DNA of 53,841 nucleotides, taken from the NCBI GenBank assembly GCA_944383465.1, contig CALWPQ010000027.1, forward strand, positions 1 through 53,841. Reading direction: 5' to 3'. This stretch comes from an uncultured Clostridia bacterium (GTDB lineage Bacteria; Bacillota; Clostridia; Peptostreptococcales; Anaerovoracaceae). A model generated the notes under the pieces. It ran no database searches and was not told where the DNA came from. It saw only the letters and a program-made list of their open reading frames with translations. The position numbers and the translations under genes were made by a program. This document shows positions 15,329-24,674 of this stretch, one piece after another (the first letter of the stretch is position 1; every line of letters begins with the position of its first letter).

Positions 15329-16606
15329 ATGACTGCAGTAGGAATAATAGCTGAATACAATCCGTTTCACAACGGGCATAAATATCATCTTGAAAAGAGC
15401 CTTGAACTTACAGGTGCTGATGTTGCCGTCGCTGTAATGAGCGGTAATTTTACGCAGAGAGGAGAGCCGTCTTGTGCCGATAAATGGACGCGGGCTGAGA
15501 TGGCATTAAAAGGCGGGGTCGACATTGTCTTTGAGTTGCCGTTTGCCTATGCTGTCAACAGCGCTGAATATTTTGCCAAAGGAGCAGTTCGCCTTTTAAA
15601 CGGACTCGGCTTAATCGATTTCATCTCTTTTGGAAGCGAAGAAGGCTGTATCGAAAGACTGTCCTTTACTGCAGGAATACTCGCAGACGAAAACGCTGAG
15701 TTTAAAAGCGCGCTTAAAGAAAACCTTCGCACAGGTATCTCGTACCCTAAAGCCCGTGCGAAGGCTTTATCTGTTTTTTTGGATGAAAAAAGCGCGGCGG
15801 ACGATGCGCAAAACGACTTTTTAAAAAGCTCTAATAACATTCTATCTATAGAATACCTGAAGCAGCTTATGCGCACAAATTCCGCAATAAAACCTATAAC
15901 TGTGAAGAGAACGGGCGGAAGCAACGCTGAATTTCTTGCGCAAAGACTTCCTGACAAAATCTACACCGAACAGAATAAAACTAATATATCAAGTGCCTCG
16001 GCAATTCGCGCTGCACTCGCGGAAAATCTTAATTTTACTCGTATAGAGCCGTTTGTTCCCGAAAGCACAATAGAGATTTTGAAATCATTTGATAGCGATA
16101 TTAACTTAATATTTAATAAATTTTACGAACTTGTGCTGTATAAGATTATAACTTCACCGCCTTCTGCAATTGCAGAGATCTTAGCAGTGAGTGAGGGTAT
16201 AGAAAACAGGCTTATAGAAGCGGCGCGCATGTCATCTGATATGGACACGCTCGTTTCTTCCGCTGTATCTAAACGCTATACAGAAACGCGCATGCGCCGC
16301 ATTTTGGCACAGCTCGCAATCGGACTTACGAAAAGCGATTTTGAAATCATAGACGGAGAAGGTGCTATGTATGGCCGCGTACTCGGATTTTCCGAGAAAG
16401 GGGCACTTTTCTTAAAAGAAATCAAAAAAAGCGGTAAATGTAAAATTCCCATTATAACCAATGTAAACAAAGACAGGCTCGAAAAAGAAACGGACAGGAT
16501 GCTTTTATCATATGATTTAATCGCTGCTGATGTTTACAATCTGATATGCGGAAAGGTAATTTACGATTATTCAGACTATGTAAGAATGCCTTATTTTCAA
16601 AAGTAA
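15329..16606 (+). CDS. tmcAL: tRNA(Met) cytidine acetate ligase TmcAL (YlbM family)
   Basis: 425 residues. The start MTAVGIIAEYNPFHNGHKYHL carries the HxGH nucleotidyltransferase motif (HNGH), followed by MSGNFTQRGEP and VDIVFELPFAYAVNSAEYFA, all highly conserved in YlbM. In Bacillus, TmcAL makes N4-acetylcytidine at the wobble position of elongator tRNA-Met, using acetate and ATP through acetyl-AMP. The ribosome-binding site is weak. The next gene is acetate kinase, which may be functionally relevant because both use acetate. Confidence 0.95.
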   Translation: MTAVGIIAEYNPFHNGHKYHLEKSLELTGADVAVAVMSGNFTQRGEPSCADKWTRAEMALKGGVDIVFELPFAYAVNSAEYFAKGAVRLLNGLGLIDFISFGSEEGCIERLSFTAGILADENAEFKSALKENLRTGISYPKARAKALSVFLDEKSAADDAQNDFLKSSNNILSIEYLKQLMRTNSAIKPITVKRTGGSNAEFLAQRLPDKIYTEQNKTNISSASAIRAALAENLNFTRIEPFVPESTIEILKSFDSDINLIFNKFYELVLYKIITSPPSAIAEILAVSEGIENRLIEAARMSSDMDTLVSSAVSKRYTETRMRRILAQLAIGLTKSDFEIIDGEGAMYGRVLGFSEKGALFLKEIKKSGKCKIPIITNVNKDRLEKETDRMLLSYDLIAADVYNLICGKVIYDYSDYVRMPYFQK

Positions 16607-16628
16607 ATGCAAATTTTTTCTTTTTCTC

Positions 16629-16656
16629 TTGAAAAACCGCTGGATTCAAGTATAAT
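16629..16656 (+). promoter_or_regulatory. Sigma-A promoter for ackA
   Basis: -35 TTGAAA (16629-16634), a 16-base spacer and -10 TATAAT (16651-16656). Confidence 0.75.
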
Positions 16657-16701
16657 GATAATATTAGGGTTATTATAAAATTTATGGAGGATATAAATAA
16701 A

Positions 16702-17904
16702 ATGAAAGTTTTGGTAATCAACTGCGGCAGTTCTTCATTGAAATATCAGGTGCTTGATATGACAACGGAAGTACTTCTCTGCAAAGGTCTTGTAGAAAGA
16801 ATCGGAATGGATGGTTCCGTTATTACACATGAAAAAATCGGAATGGACAAGTTTAAGCTTGAGACTCCGATGAAGAGCCATAAGGAAGCAATAGGGCATG
16901 TACTCGATGCTGTTATCGACAGCGAGCACGGTGTTGTTAAGTCGATGGATGAAATCGGAGCTGTAGGTCACAGAGTAGTGCATGCAGGTGAAAAGTTTGC
17001 ATCCTCCGTTCTCATTACAGAGGATGTAAAAAGAGCTCTTACAGAATGTATAGAGCTTGCGCCGCTTCACAATCCGCCTAACCTTCTCGGTATCGATGCC
17101 TGCGAACAGCTGATGCCGAATACTCCGATGGTAGGTGTATTTGATACGGCGTTCCATCAGACAATGCCTCCTGAATCATATATTTACGCACTTCCATATG
17201 AATATTACACAAAGCATGGTATCAGAAGATACGGTTTCCACGGAACGAGCCATAAGTATGTTGCGGAAAGAGCGGCGGAAATTCTCAATGTAGATATCGA
17301 AGATTTGAAGCTCATCACCTGCCACCTCGGAAACGGAGCTTCCGTATCCGCTATCAAGCGCGGCAAGTGCATTGATACATCAATGGGCTTCACACCTCTC
17401 GAAGGTCTTGTAATGGGTACTCGCTGCGGCGATATCGACCCTGCCATCGTAACATTTATCAGGGAAAAGGAGCACTTAAAGCAGGGTGAAGCCAACGAAA
17501 TCTTAAATAAGAAGTCGGGCGTACTCGGTATTTCCGGAGTATCAAGCGACTTCAGAGACATAGAAGAGGCGGCTGCTGAAGGAAATGAAAGAGCACAGCT
17601 TGCGCTCAAGGTATTCGCACATAAGGTAAGATTCTACATCGGAGCTTACATAGCAGAGATGAACGGTGTAGATGCTATCGTATTTACGGCAGGTCTCGGT
17701 GAAAACGGCATCGCAATGAGAGATATCATCTGCAACGATCTCGGCAACCTCGGTATCAAGCTTGACCTCGTAAAGAACAGAGTAAGAGGTAAGGAAACTA
17801 TCATTTCGAGAGACGACTCCAAGGTAAAGGTACTCCTGATTCCTACAAACGAAGAGCTCATGATTGCAAGAGATACTTACAATATTGTAAAAAAATTAAA
17901 ATAA
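16702..17904 (+). CDS. ackA: Acetate kinase
   Basis: 400 residues from ATG 16702, behind GGAGG (16686-16690). An ATG at 16684 overlaps that site and is rejected. It interconverts acetyl phosphate + ADP and acetate + ATP, the main ATP-yielding step of acetate fermentation. Conserved pieces: [63 protein letters not shown] and [10 protein letters not shown]. No phosphotransacetylase gene is next to it, so pta must be elsewhere. Confidence 0.98.
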   Translation: MKVLVINCGSSSLKYQVLDMTTEVLLCKGLVERIGMDGSVITHEKIGMDKFKLETPMKSHKEAIGHVLDAVIDSEHGVVKSMDEIGAVGHRVVHAGEKFASSVLITEDVKRALTECIELAPLHNPPNLLGIDACEQLMPNTPMVGVFDTAFHQTMPPESYIYALPYEYYTKHGIRRYGFHGTSHKYVAERAAEILNVDIEDLKLITCHLGNGASVSAIKRGKCIDTSMGFTPLEGLVMGTRCGDIDPAIVTFIREKEHLKQGEANEILNKKSGVLGISGVSSDFRDIEEAAAEGNERAQLALKVFAHKVRFYIGAYIAEMNGVDAIVFTAGLGENGIAMRDIICNDLGNLGIKLDLVKNRVRGKETIISRDDSKVKVLLIPTNEELMIARDTYNIVKKLK

Positions 17905-17908
17905 TTTG

Positions 17909-17937
17909 TTGACAAACAGGCAGTTTTTATATATAAT
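17909..17937 (+). promoter_or_regulatory. Perfect-consensus sigma-A promoter for rpmF
   Basis: -35 TTGACA (17909-17914), a 17-base spacer and -10 TATAAT (17932-17937). It starts 5 bases after the ackA stop codon. Confidence 0.9.
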
Positions 17938-18003
17938 TTAGAGGTTGCGTTAGTAAATTATTTTAATTATATCATATAAAGAGCAATGTAAGGAGGTGTA
18001 GAA

Positions 18004-18186
18004 ATGGCAGTTCCAAAGAGGAAAACATCAAAGGCCAGAAGGGACAAGAGAAGATCCCCGAATATGAAGATGACAGCACCGGGAGTATCAATTTGCCCAC
18101 AGTGTCATGAGCCTAAGCTTCCGCATAGAGTTTGCCCGAATTGCAATTACTACGATGGTAAGGAAATCGTAAGCGCAGAAGCATAA
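18004..18186 (+). CDS. rpmF: 50S ribosomal protein L32
   Basis: 60 residues behind AAGGAGGTG (17990-17998). Start [18 protein letters not shown] is diagnostic. The zinc site is CPQC and CPNC. The YceD/DUF177 gene that usually precedes rpmF, and plsX that often follows it, are both absent here. Confidence 0.97.
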   Translation: MAVPKRKTSKARRDKRRSPNMKMTAPGVSICPQCHEPKLPHRVCPNCNYYDGKEIVSAEA

Positions 18187-18207
18187 ATCCATTTAAAATA
18201 AAATAAA

Positions 18208-18316
18208 GATCTTCGGGGCAGGGTGAAATTCCCTACCGGTGGTTAAAGCCCACGAGCCATTTGGTTGATTCGGTGAGATTCCGAAGCCGACGGTACAGTC
18301 CGGATGAAAGAAGATT
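18208..18316 (+). promoter_or_regulatory. FMN riboswitch (RFN element)
   Basis: Closing stem P1 is ATCTTC (18209-18214) / GAAGAT (18310-18315). Between them lie the canonical blocks GGGGCAGGGTGAAATTCCC, ACCGGTGGT, AAAGCCCACGAGCC, GATTCGGTGAGATTCCG, AAGCCGACGGTACAGTC and CGGATGAAAG. It binds flavin mononucleotide and shuts off the riboflavin operon that follows. The aptamer starts 22 bases after the rpmF stop; no promoter is obvious between them, so readthrough from the strong rpmF promoter may feed it. Confidence 0.97.
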
Positions 18317-18385
18317 GCAGAACGCATTTCAACGGTATATTATTATATTGATAAGCTACCGATGATTTGCGCAAAACGGCGATTG

Positions 18386-18417
18386 CTCCGGATTGTTTTA
18401 CACTCCGGAGTTTTTAT
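18386..18417 (+). terminator. First intrinsic terminator in the rib leader
   Basis: CTCCGGA (18386-18392) / TCCGGAG (18404-18410) followed by TTTTTATTT. Likely the FMN-controlled terminator of the expression platform. Confidence 0.75.
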
Positions 18418-18448
18418 TTGCAAAATATACTGATAAAGAAGTTCTGTA

Positions 18449-18467
18449 CTGACGCGTCATGCGTCAG
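18449..18467 (+). promoter_or_regulatory. Extra hairpin in the rib leader
   Basis: CTGACGC (18449-18455) / GCGTCAG (18461-18467) with a 5-base loop, between the two terminators. Role unknown. Confidence 0.55.
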
Positions 18468-18480
18468 CATATAACCTTAA

Positions 18481-18516
18481 AACCCCGAGCTTAACAGCTG
18501 GGGTTTTTTGTTTTTG
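18481..18516 (+). terminator. Second intrinsic terminator, abutting the ribD ribosome-binding site
   Basis: AACCCCGAGC (18481-18490) pairs with GCTGGGGTT (18497-18505), leaving one bulged G, followed by TTTTTGTTTTT. The ribD GGAGGTGG begins at 18516, directly after the T-run. Transcription must pass this hairpin to express the operon. Confidence 0.7.
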
Positions 18517-18531
18517 GAGGTGGTTATTTTA

Positions 18532-19638
18532 ATGAATGACCGAGAATATATGAAAAAAGCGCTCACGCTTGCCGAAAACGGCTGCGGTTTAGTTTCACCC
18601 AATCCGATGGTCGGAGCTGTAATTGTAAAGAATGGACGGATAATAGGAGAGGGCTGGCACCATAAATACGGAGAACTGCACGCTGAGCGAAACGCGCTGG
18701 CTTCTTGCATAGAACCGCCGGAAGGCGCCGCAATGTATGTAACGCTTGAGCCTTGCTGTCATTATGGCAAGCAGCCGCCATGCACAGATGCCATTATAAA
18801 AGCTGGTATCAGCCGCGTAGTCATAGGCTCCTACGACCCTAATCCGCTTGTAGCGGGGAATGGTATAAAGATATTGCGTGAGCACGGTATAGAAGTCACG
18901 GAAAATGTTTTAAGAGATGAGTGCGATAGACTAAATGAAGTATTTATGTATTATATAAAAACGAAAAAACCGTTTGTCATAATGAAATATGCGATGACAA
19001 TGGATGGTAAAATTGCCTGCTTTACAGGAGAATCCAAATGGATTACGGGCGATGCTGCATTAAATCACGTGCAGAAAGGAAGACACAGGTACAGTGCGAT
19101 TATGGCCGGAGTAGGTACGGTAATTGCGGATGATCCGCTGCTTACTTGTCGTCTTTCCGGCGGAAAAAATCCACTGCGCATTATATGCGATACTCAGCTC
19201 AGAACGCCGCTGGCATCAAGTATAGTGATGAGCGCGCGCGATGTGCCGACGGTTATAGCTACCTGCTGCCGCGATACTGAGAAACAAAAACTATATGAAG
19301 ATATGGGCTGCCGTATTTTAACAGTCGGTGCAAGAAACGGGCATATAGATCTTTACGAACTCACAGAAAAGCTCGGAAAAGAGGAAATAGACAGTATTCT
19401 GCTCGAGGGCGGAGGCACACTCAACTGGTCGGCTCTCGAAGCCGGTATTGTCAATAAGGTTCAGGCATATATTGCGCCTAAAATCTTTGGCGGCAAGAAC
19501 GCTAAGACGCCGGTAGAAGGCGCTGGTATTCCCTCTCCGGGAAACGCATTTCTTCTTAAAAACAGCAGAATAATTAAGCTTGGATGCGATCTTCTTATCG
19601 AAAGCGAGGTGATATCCGATGTTCACAGGCATAGTTGA
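18532..19638 (+). CDS. ribD: Bifunctional riboflavin biosynthesis deaminase/reductase RibD
   Basis: 368 residues from ATG 18532 behind GGAGGTGG (18516-18523). It converts the GTP-derived pyrimidine by deamination and then ribose reduction. The N-terminal deaminase has HAERNAL at about residues 50-56 and the zinc cysteines in PCCHYGKQPPC. The C-terminal reductase domain has MKYAMTMDGKIA, TGESKWITG and LEGGGTLNWSALE. First gene of ribD-ribE-ribBA-ribH, which together form a complete path from GTP and ribulose 5-phosphate to riboflavin apart from a phosphatase step. Overlaps ribE by 20 bases. Confidence 0.97.
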   Translation: MNDREYMKKALTLAENGCGLVSPNPMVGAVIVKNGRIIGEGWHHKYGELHAERNALASCIEPPEGAAMYVTLEPCCHYGKQPPCTDAIIKAGISRVVIGSYDPNPLVAGNGIKILREHGIEVTENVLRDECDRLNEVFMYYIKTKKPFVIMKYAMTMDGKIACFTGESKWITGDAALNHVQKGRHRYSAIMAGVGTVIADDPLLTCRLSGGKNPLRIICDTQLRTPLASSIVMSARDVPTVIATCCRDTEKQKLYEDMGCRILTVGARNGHIDLYELTEKLGKEEIDSILLEGGGTLNWSALEAGIVNKVQAYIAPKIFGGKNAKTPVEGAGIPSPGNAFLLKNSRIIKLGCDLLIESEVISDVHRHS

Positions 19639-20287
19639 AGAAATAGGCACTGTTGAAGAAATAAAAAGCGGACGCAGTTCTGCCGTAATTATGATAAAGG
19701 CTGACAAGGTTTTGGAAGATACCAAAATTGGTGACAGTATAGCTGTAAACGGCATTTGTCTGACGGTCATATCTGTCGGCAGCGGCTGTTTTTCGGCAGA
19801 TGTAATGCATGAGACGCTTAACCGCTCTTCACTTGCGAAACTTTCACGCGGAAGTCTTGTGAATCTCGAGCGCGCTATGGCGGCAGACGGCCGCTTCGGC
19901 GGACATATAGTTTCTGGGCACGCAGATGGAACAGGCCTCATAACTGACGTGAGGCGTGACGATACGGCAGTATGGTATACAGTAAAAGCTGCACCTGAAA
20001 TAATGCGCTATATTGTCGAGAAGGGCTCGATTACGATAGATGGCATCAGTCTCACGGTAGCCCGCGTATCGGAAAGCGATTTCGCTGTTTCAGCAATTCC
20101 GCACACGGTAGCGGAAACGGTGCTGAAAAAACGCCGCAAAGGCGATATCGTAAATCTCGAAACGGATATTATCGGAAAGTATGTTGAAAAACTGATGTTC
20201 AGCAGAGGGGAAAATACAGATAAAGGTACACACACGAAAACGCAAAGTTTAATAACAAAGGACTTTTTAACAAAATATGGGTTTTAG
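19619..20287 (+). CDS. ribE: Riboflavin synthase, alpha subunit
   Basis: 222 residues. Its GAGGTGAT ribosome-binding site lies inside the end of ribD. It disproportionates two 6,7-dimethyl-8-ribityllumazines to riboflavin. The two tandem lumazine-binding domains are visible, each with a [13 protein letters not shown] or [17 protein letters not shown] motif, and start with [12 protein letters not shown]. The domain boundary is near [13 protein letters not shown]. Confidence 0.97.
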   Translation: MFTGIVEEIGTVEEIKSGRSSAVIMIKADKVLEDTKIGDSIAVNGICLTVISVGSGCFSADVMHETLNRSSLAKLSRGSLVNLERAMAADGRFGGHIVSGHADGTGLITDVRRDDTAVWYTVKAAPEIMRYIVEKGSITIDGISLTVARVSESDFAVSAIPHTVAETVLKKRRKGDIVNLETDIIGKYVEKLMFSRGENTDKGTHTKTQSLITKDFLTKYGF

Positions 20288-20298
20288 GAGGAAATAGT

Positions 20299-21498
20299 AT
20301 GGGACAGTTTAATGCAATCGAGGAAGCTCTCGACGATTTAAGGCAGGGAAAAATCATTCTTGTAACGGATGATCCGGACCGTGAAAACGAAGGCGACTTT
20401 ATATGCGCAGCGCAATTTGCCACTACGGAAAACATCAACTTTATGGCTACTCACGGCAAAGGACTTATCTGTATGCCGATGTCAGCGGAATATGTAGAGA
20501 AGCTTAAGATTCCGCAAATGGTAAGCACGAACACCGACAACCACGAAACAGCGTTTACCGTATCTATAGACCACGTTTCAACTTCCACAGGCATTTCCGC
20601 GGCGGAGCGCTCTGTTACTGCACTTGCGTGTGTTGCTGACGATGCCAAACCGGATGATTTCAGACGGCCGGGACATATGTTTCCGCTTCTCGCTAAGAAA
20701 AACGGCGTGCTCGAAAGAAACGGACACACAGAAGCGACAGTAGATCTCTGCCGCCTTGCAGGCCTTAAGGAATGCGGTCTGTGCTGTGAAATAATGAAAG
20801 AAGACGGTACGATGATGCGCACTCCTGAACTTGCAGCATTAGCTGCAAAGTGGGATATGAAGTTTATTACCATAAAAGATCTGCAAAATTATCGTAAATG
20901 TCACGAAAAACTTGTAGAGCAAGTAGCTGTTGTAAATATGCCGACCAAATATGGAGATTTTAAAGCCTGCGGCTTTGTAAACAAGCTCAACGGAGAGCAT
21001 CATGTAGCGCTTGTAAAGGGCGATATTGGAGACGGAAAAGACGTGCTTTGCCGCGTGCATTCGGAGTGTCTTACCGGAGATACCTTCGGTTCGCTGCGCT
21101 GTGACTGCGGGCAGCAGTTTGCCTCTGCAATGACGCAGATAGAAAAAGAAGGGCGTGGCATACTTCTCTATATGCGTCAAGAAGGACGCGGCATCGGCCT
21201 CATAAACAAGCTGCGTGCATATGAGCTTCAGGAGCAGGGAATGGATACGCTTGAGGCAAATATTGCTCTCGGTTTTGCAGGGGACGAACGCGAATATTAT
21301 ATCGGCGCCCAAATACTGCGCGAGCTCGGAGTGAAAAGTATGCGCCTGCTCACGAATAATCCCGATAAAGTATATCAGCTTTCCGAATTTGGTCTTGAAA
21401 TTACAAAACGCGTACCTATTCAGATGGACGCAAACGACCACGATTTATTTTATTTAAGGACCAAGCAGGAGCGAATGGGGCATATATTAAAATACTAA
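20299..21498 (+). CDS. ribBA: Bifunctional DHBP synthase / GTP cyclohydrolase II
   Basis: 399 residues behind TAGGAGG (20286-20292). The N-terminal half (to about 200) is 3,4-dihydroxy-2-butanone 4-phosphate synthase: [11 protein letters not shown] binds metal, then [13 protein letters not shown] and RRPGHMFPL. The C-terminal half is GTP cyclohydrolase [20 protein letters not shown] holds the zinc cysteines, then RQEGRGIGL and TNNPDKV. It supplies both precursors of the lumazine. Confidence 0.98.
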   Translation: MGQFNAIEEALDDLRQGKIILVTDDPDRENEGDFICAAQFATTENINFMATHGKGLICMPMSAEYVEKLKIPQMVSTNTDNHETAFTVSIDHVSTSTGISAAERSVTALACVADDAKPDDFRRPGHMFPLLAKKNGVLERNGHTEATVDLCRLAGLKECGLCCEIMKEDGTMMRTPELAALAAKWDMKFITIKDLQNYRKCHEKLVEQVAVVNMPTKYGDFKACGFVNKLNGEHHVALVKGDIGDGKDVLCRVHSECLTGDTFGSLRCDCGQQFASAMTQIEKEGRGILLYMRQEGRGIGLINKLRAYELQEQGMDTLEANIALGFAGDEREYYIGAQILRELGVKSMRLLTNNPDKVYQLSEFGLEITKRVPIQMDANDHDLFYLRTKQERMGHILKY

Positions 21499-21545
21499 AT
21501 ATATTTATTGGAGAAAAATATTGACAAAATGAAAGGAGAAATATT

Positions 21546-22013
21546 ATGAAAACATTTGAAGGGAAATTAGTATTGAAAGAAATAAAAATCGGCATTGTCG
21601 CGGCGCGCTTTAACGAATTCATCACTTCCAAGCTTCTTTCAGGCGCTGTGGACGGACTAATCCGCCACGATGTAAAAGAAGAAAATATACATGTGGCGTG
21701 GGTGCCGGGTGCTTTTGAAATTCCGCTCATCGCCTCTAAAATGGCATCAAGCGGCAACTACGATGCAGTCATCTGTCTCGGTGCTGTTATACGCGGCGCG
21801 ACCACGCACTACGACTATGTATGCAGCGAAGTATCAAAAGGTATCGCTCAGGTTTCACTTGCAAGCGGTATCCCCGTTATGTTCGGTGTACTTACAACCG
21901 AAAACATAGAGCAGGCTATTGAAAGAGCCGGCACAAAGGCAGGAAACAAGGGGTATGACTGTGCGTTAGGAGCGATAGAAATGGTAAATCTTATCCGCGC
22001 AATTGAAAACTAA
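21546..22013 (+). CDS. ribH: 6,7-dimethyl-8-ribityllumazine synthase
   Basis: 155 residues behind AAAGGAG (21531-21537). It condenses DHBP with the ribitylamino-uracil. The family motifs are [34 protein letters not shown] (with catalytic His) and [11 protein letters not shown]. Last gene of the operon; a strong terminator follows. Confidence 0.98.
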   Translation: MKTFEGKLVLKEIKIGIVAARFNEFITSKLLSGAVDGLIRHDVKEENIHVAWVPGAFEIPLIASKMASSGNYDAVICLGAVIRGATTHYDYVCSEVSKGIAQVSLASGIPVMFGVLTTENIEQAIERAGTKAGNKGYDCALGAIEMVNLIRAIEN

Positions 22014-22078
22014 GAACACCCGCAGATTTATAAAAGCTTCTTAACTATACAAATTTCAGCCAATCATTCTGATAAAAG

Positions 22079-22128
22079 CAAAACAGCCGAGAAGAGATTC
22101 ATAAATCTAATCCGGCTGTTTTGTTTTT
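22079..22128. terminator. Terminator between ribH and dapA, probably bidirectional
   Basis: AAACAGCCG (22081-22089) pairs with CGGCTGTTT (22113-22121), followed by TTGTTTTT. An A-rich stretch on the other side could serve the convergent dapA gene. Confidence 0.8.
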
Positions 22129-22187
22129 CAAGGAGTTTTCTCGAAAGAGTTCCGCTTTTTAAACCCTTTAGAATTTGAATTCAGTAT

Positions 22188-23078
22188 TTATATACTTTCA
22201 TCAATTACACCGTATTCGCGCAGAGCGCACATAATTTTATAAAGGGATTTGTTATCTGGGTCGCAGAGAGGAAGTCTGTATTCGCGCTTTATTTTTCCCA
22301 TTATGTTAAGCGCTGCTTTTATAGGAATAGGATTTACCTCGCAGAACATCGCATCTATTAAATGCTTCATTTCTATCTGCATACGACGCGCTTCCTCGAC
22401 ATCGCCGTTTAAGTATGCGTTTGTCATACGTTGCATATCCTTGGGAATTATATTTCCCGTAGTCGTGATAACACCGAGTCCTCCCATAGACATAAGAGGA
22501 ACGGTACTTTCATCATTTCCCGAATACATTGCAAAATCATCCGATATATAGCGCGATATTTCAACAACCTGAGCTATGTTGCCGCTCGCTTCCTTGATGC
22601 CGCAGATATTAGGATGCTTTGAAATTTCGCTGACAACAGCTGGCGAAATATTTACTCCCGTGCGTCCCGGTACGGAGTAGGCAATAAGCGGAATATCAAC
22701 AGCATCGGCAATCGTCTCAAAGTGCTTTATGAGTCCGCTGTCACTGCATTTGTTGTAGTACGGCGTCACTATGAGAAGTCCGTCTGCACCTTCATCAGCA
22801 AGTGCCTTTGAAAGTTCGGATGCATGCGCTGTATCATTGCTTCCCGCACCCGCTATTACAGGAACACGGCCTCCTACTTTTTCTACTGTAAATTTTACCA
22901 CAGATTTTTGCTCTTCATCCGACAGAGTGGAGGCCTCTCCGGTGGTGCCGCAGCTTACAAGTGCGTCGATACCCTCGTTTATTTGCCACTCTATCAGATT
23001 TTCCAATGAGTCGTAGTCCACCTGGCCCTCGCTGAACGGAGTGACAAGAGCGGTGGCAGCGCCTTTGAATAATATCAT
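22188..23078 (-). CDS. dapA: 4-hydroxy-tetrahydrodipicolinate synthase
   Basis: 296 residues, AGGAGG just upstream on the minus strand. It condenses pyruvate and aspartate semialdehyde, the first committed step to diaminopimelate, lysine and the spore dipicolinic acid precursor. Key pieces: ATALVTPFSEGQVDY, VSCGTTGEASTLS, TPYYNKCS with the catalytic Tyr, YSVPGRTGVNI, and GIKEASGN with the Schiff-base Lys. Divergent from asd, which makes its substrate; the 322-base gap should hold promoters for both. Confidence 0.97.
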   Translation of the reverse strand: MILFKGAATALVTPFSEGQVDYDSLENLIEWQINEGIDALVSCGTTGEASTLSDEEQKSVVKFTVEKVGGRVPVIAGAGSNDTAHASELSKALADEGADGLLIVTPYYNKCSDSGLIKHFETIADAVDIPLIAYSVPGRTGVNISPAVVSEISKHPNICGIKEASGNIAQVVEISRYISDDFAMYSGNDESTVPLMSMGGLGVITTTGNIIPKDMQRMTNAYLNGDVEEARRMQIEMKHLIDAMFCEVNPIPIKAALNIMGKIKREYRLPLCDPDNKSLYKIMCALREYGVIDESI

Positions 23079-23275
23079 ATAAAACCTCCTATACGAAACC
23101 TAAGTCTTATATGTAGTATATTCATAGGCAATGAATCTTGTTACAGCGGAAGTATACCATTTTAAAAAGATGATTTCGTGCATTCACACTGCACTGCATT
23201 TTATGATATAATAATCATAAGCGATATTATATGTCGCAAATGTACAAAATTTTGATATGTTATCAGCGAAAACTA

Positions 23276-23304
23276 TTGTCGAAATCATTTTTTTGTGATA
23301 ATAT
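23276..23304 (+). promoter_or_regulatory. Promoter for asd
   Basis: -35 TTGTCG (23276-23281), a 17-base spacer and -10 TAATAT (23299-23304). The divergent dapA promoter in 23080-23270 could not be placed with confidence. Confidence 0.5.
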
Positions 23305-23343
23305 ACATATTTAGTACAAAATTTATTGTTTAATCACACAAAC

Positions 23344-23400
23344 AGGAGGTGCGGTAGAGAAAGCTCATAGCAGGAAAGCGGGCTGACTCTGAAAAACGAT
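23344..23400 (+). promoter_or_regulatory. asd leader: distant Shine-Dalgarno and intervening hairpin
   Basis: AGGAGGTG (23344-23351) is a strong ribosome-binding site, but the start codon is at 23401. Between them a hairpin can form: AGAG (23356-23359) and AGCTC (23362-23366) pair with GGGCT (23380-23384) and CTCT (23387-23390), with a small internal loop. Folding would bring the site to about 16 bases from the ATG. No alternative start codon fits: the asd frame has a TAG upstream. Confidence 0.5.
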
Positions 23401-24492
23401 ATGGACAAGAAACTGAGAGTAGGAATTTTAGGCGGTACGGGAATGGTAGGACAGAGATTTATTTCTCTCCTTGAAAATCACCCGTGGTATGAGGTGGTGA
23501 CGATTGCGGCGAGCGAAAGAAGCGCTGGAAAAACATACGAAGAAGCGGTAAATGGACGCTGGAAGCTCGAAACACCTATGCCGGAGGCTGTTAAGAATAT
23601 AAAGGTGATGAATGTCAACGAAGTGGAAAAAGTAGCGGCAACCGTGGACTTCGTATTCAGCGCTGTTGATATGTCTAAAGATGAAATAAAAGCTATAGAA
23701 GAAGCGTACGCAAAGACGGAAACGCCGGTTGTTTCAAACAACAGCGCGCATAGATGGACTCCTGATGTGCCTATGGTAATTCCGGAAATCAATGCCGAGC
23801 ACTTCGCTGTAATAGAATCGCAGAAGAAGAGACTCGGTACAGAGCGCGGCTTCATCGCAGTAAAACCGAACTGCTCCATTCAGAGCTATGTGCCTATGCT
23901 CAATGCATGGAAGGAATTTGAACCTTACGAGGTGGTCGTAACTACTTATCAGGCCATATCAGGTGCGGGCAAGACTTTTAAAGATTGGCCGGAAATGGTT
24001 GAAAACATCATTCCGTACATCGGCGGCGAGGAAGAAAAGAGTGAAAAAGAACCTCTCCGCATATGGGGCCATATCGAAAACGGCGTAATTGTACCGGCAG
24101 AAAACCCGAAAATTACCTGCCAGTGTATCCGAGTACCAGTACTTAACGGTCATACGGCAGCGGCATTTGTAAAATTTAAGAAAAAACCGACAAAAGAGCA
24201 GCTTATAGAAAAGCTCAATTCATACAAAGGTCTTCCGCAGGAAAAAGAACTTCCGAGCGCACCTAAACAGTTCATAACCTATATTGAAGATGATAACAGA
24301 CCTCAGGTTAAGCTCGATGTTGATATAGAGCGTGGTATGGGTGTAACAGCAGGCAGAATAAGGGAAGACGAACTCGGCCTCTACGATTTCAAATTTGTCG
24401 GCCTTTCGCACAACACTGTAAGAGGCGCTGCGGGCGGAGCTGTTCTCTGTGCGGAAGCTCTTACAGCGCTTGGCTACATTGCCGCAAAGTAG
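23401..24492 (+). CDS. asd: Aspartate-semialdehyde dehydrogenase
   Basis: 363 residues. It reduces aspartyl phosphate to aspartate semialdehyde for lysine/DAP, threonine and methionine synthesis. NADP-binding GILGGTGMVGQRF at the N-terminus, catalytic Cys in KPNCSIQSYVP, and SGAGKTFKDWPE. The length and these motifs match the archaeal/fungal-type ASADH also found in many Clostridia, not the enterobacterial type. Divergent from dapA. The ribosome-binding site is unusually far from the start (see leader). Confidence 0.95.
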   Translation: MDKKLRVGILGGTGMVGQRFISLLENHPWYEVVTIAASERSAGKTYEEAVNGRWKLETPMPEAVKNIKVMNVNEVEKVAATVDFVFSAVDMSKDEIKAIEEAYAKTETPVVSNNSAHRWTPDVPMVIPEINAEHFAVIESQKKRLGTERGFIAVKPNCSIQSYVPMLNAWKEFEPYEVVVTTYQAISGAGKTFKDWPEMVENIIPYIGGEEEKSEKEPLRIWGHIENGVIVPAENPKITCQCIRVPVLNGHTAAAFVKFKKKPTKEQLIEKLNSYKGLPQEKELPSAPKQFITYIEDDNRPQVKLDVDIERGMGVTAGRIREDELGLYDFKFVGLSHNTVRGAAGGAVLCAEALTALGYIAAK

Positions 24493-24558
24493 CTAAAGTT
24501 CAAAGTAAATCTCAAAGCTTTTTATAATTAAGGTAAAATTAAAAGCATTATATAAATT

Positions 24559-24597
24559 ATGCCTTCTATATTATAGATTATAGGAGGCATATTTTTA
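24559..24597 (+). terminator. asd terminator
   Basis: A 12-base stem (24559-24570 with 24579-24590, one G:T pair) and an 8-base loop, followed by ATTTTTATATTTT. Confidence 0.8.
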
Positions 24598-24604
24598 TAT
24601 TTTA

Positions 24605-24634
24605 TTTCCAAAATTTAAAGAATTGTGGTATACT
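24605..24634 (+). promoter_or_regulatory. Extended -10 promoter for uppP
   Basis: -35 TTTCCA (24605-24610), an 18-base spacer and -10 TGGTATACT (24626-24634) with the TGn extension. Confidence 0.6.
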
Positions 24635-24674
24635 GTAATATGTATTTTTATGTTACAAAATAGGGGGATAGGCA

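Noticed and set aside
23305..23400. Lysine riboswitch in the asd leader
   Set aside because: GGTGCGGTAGAG looked faintly like an L-box start, but the remaining conserved blocks and the multi-stem fold are missing, and the leader is too short.
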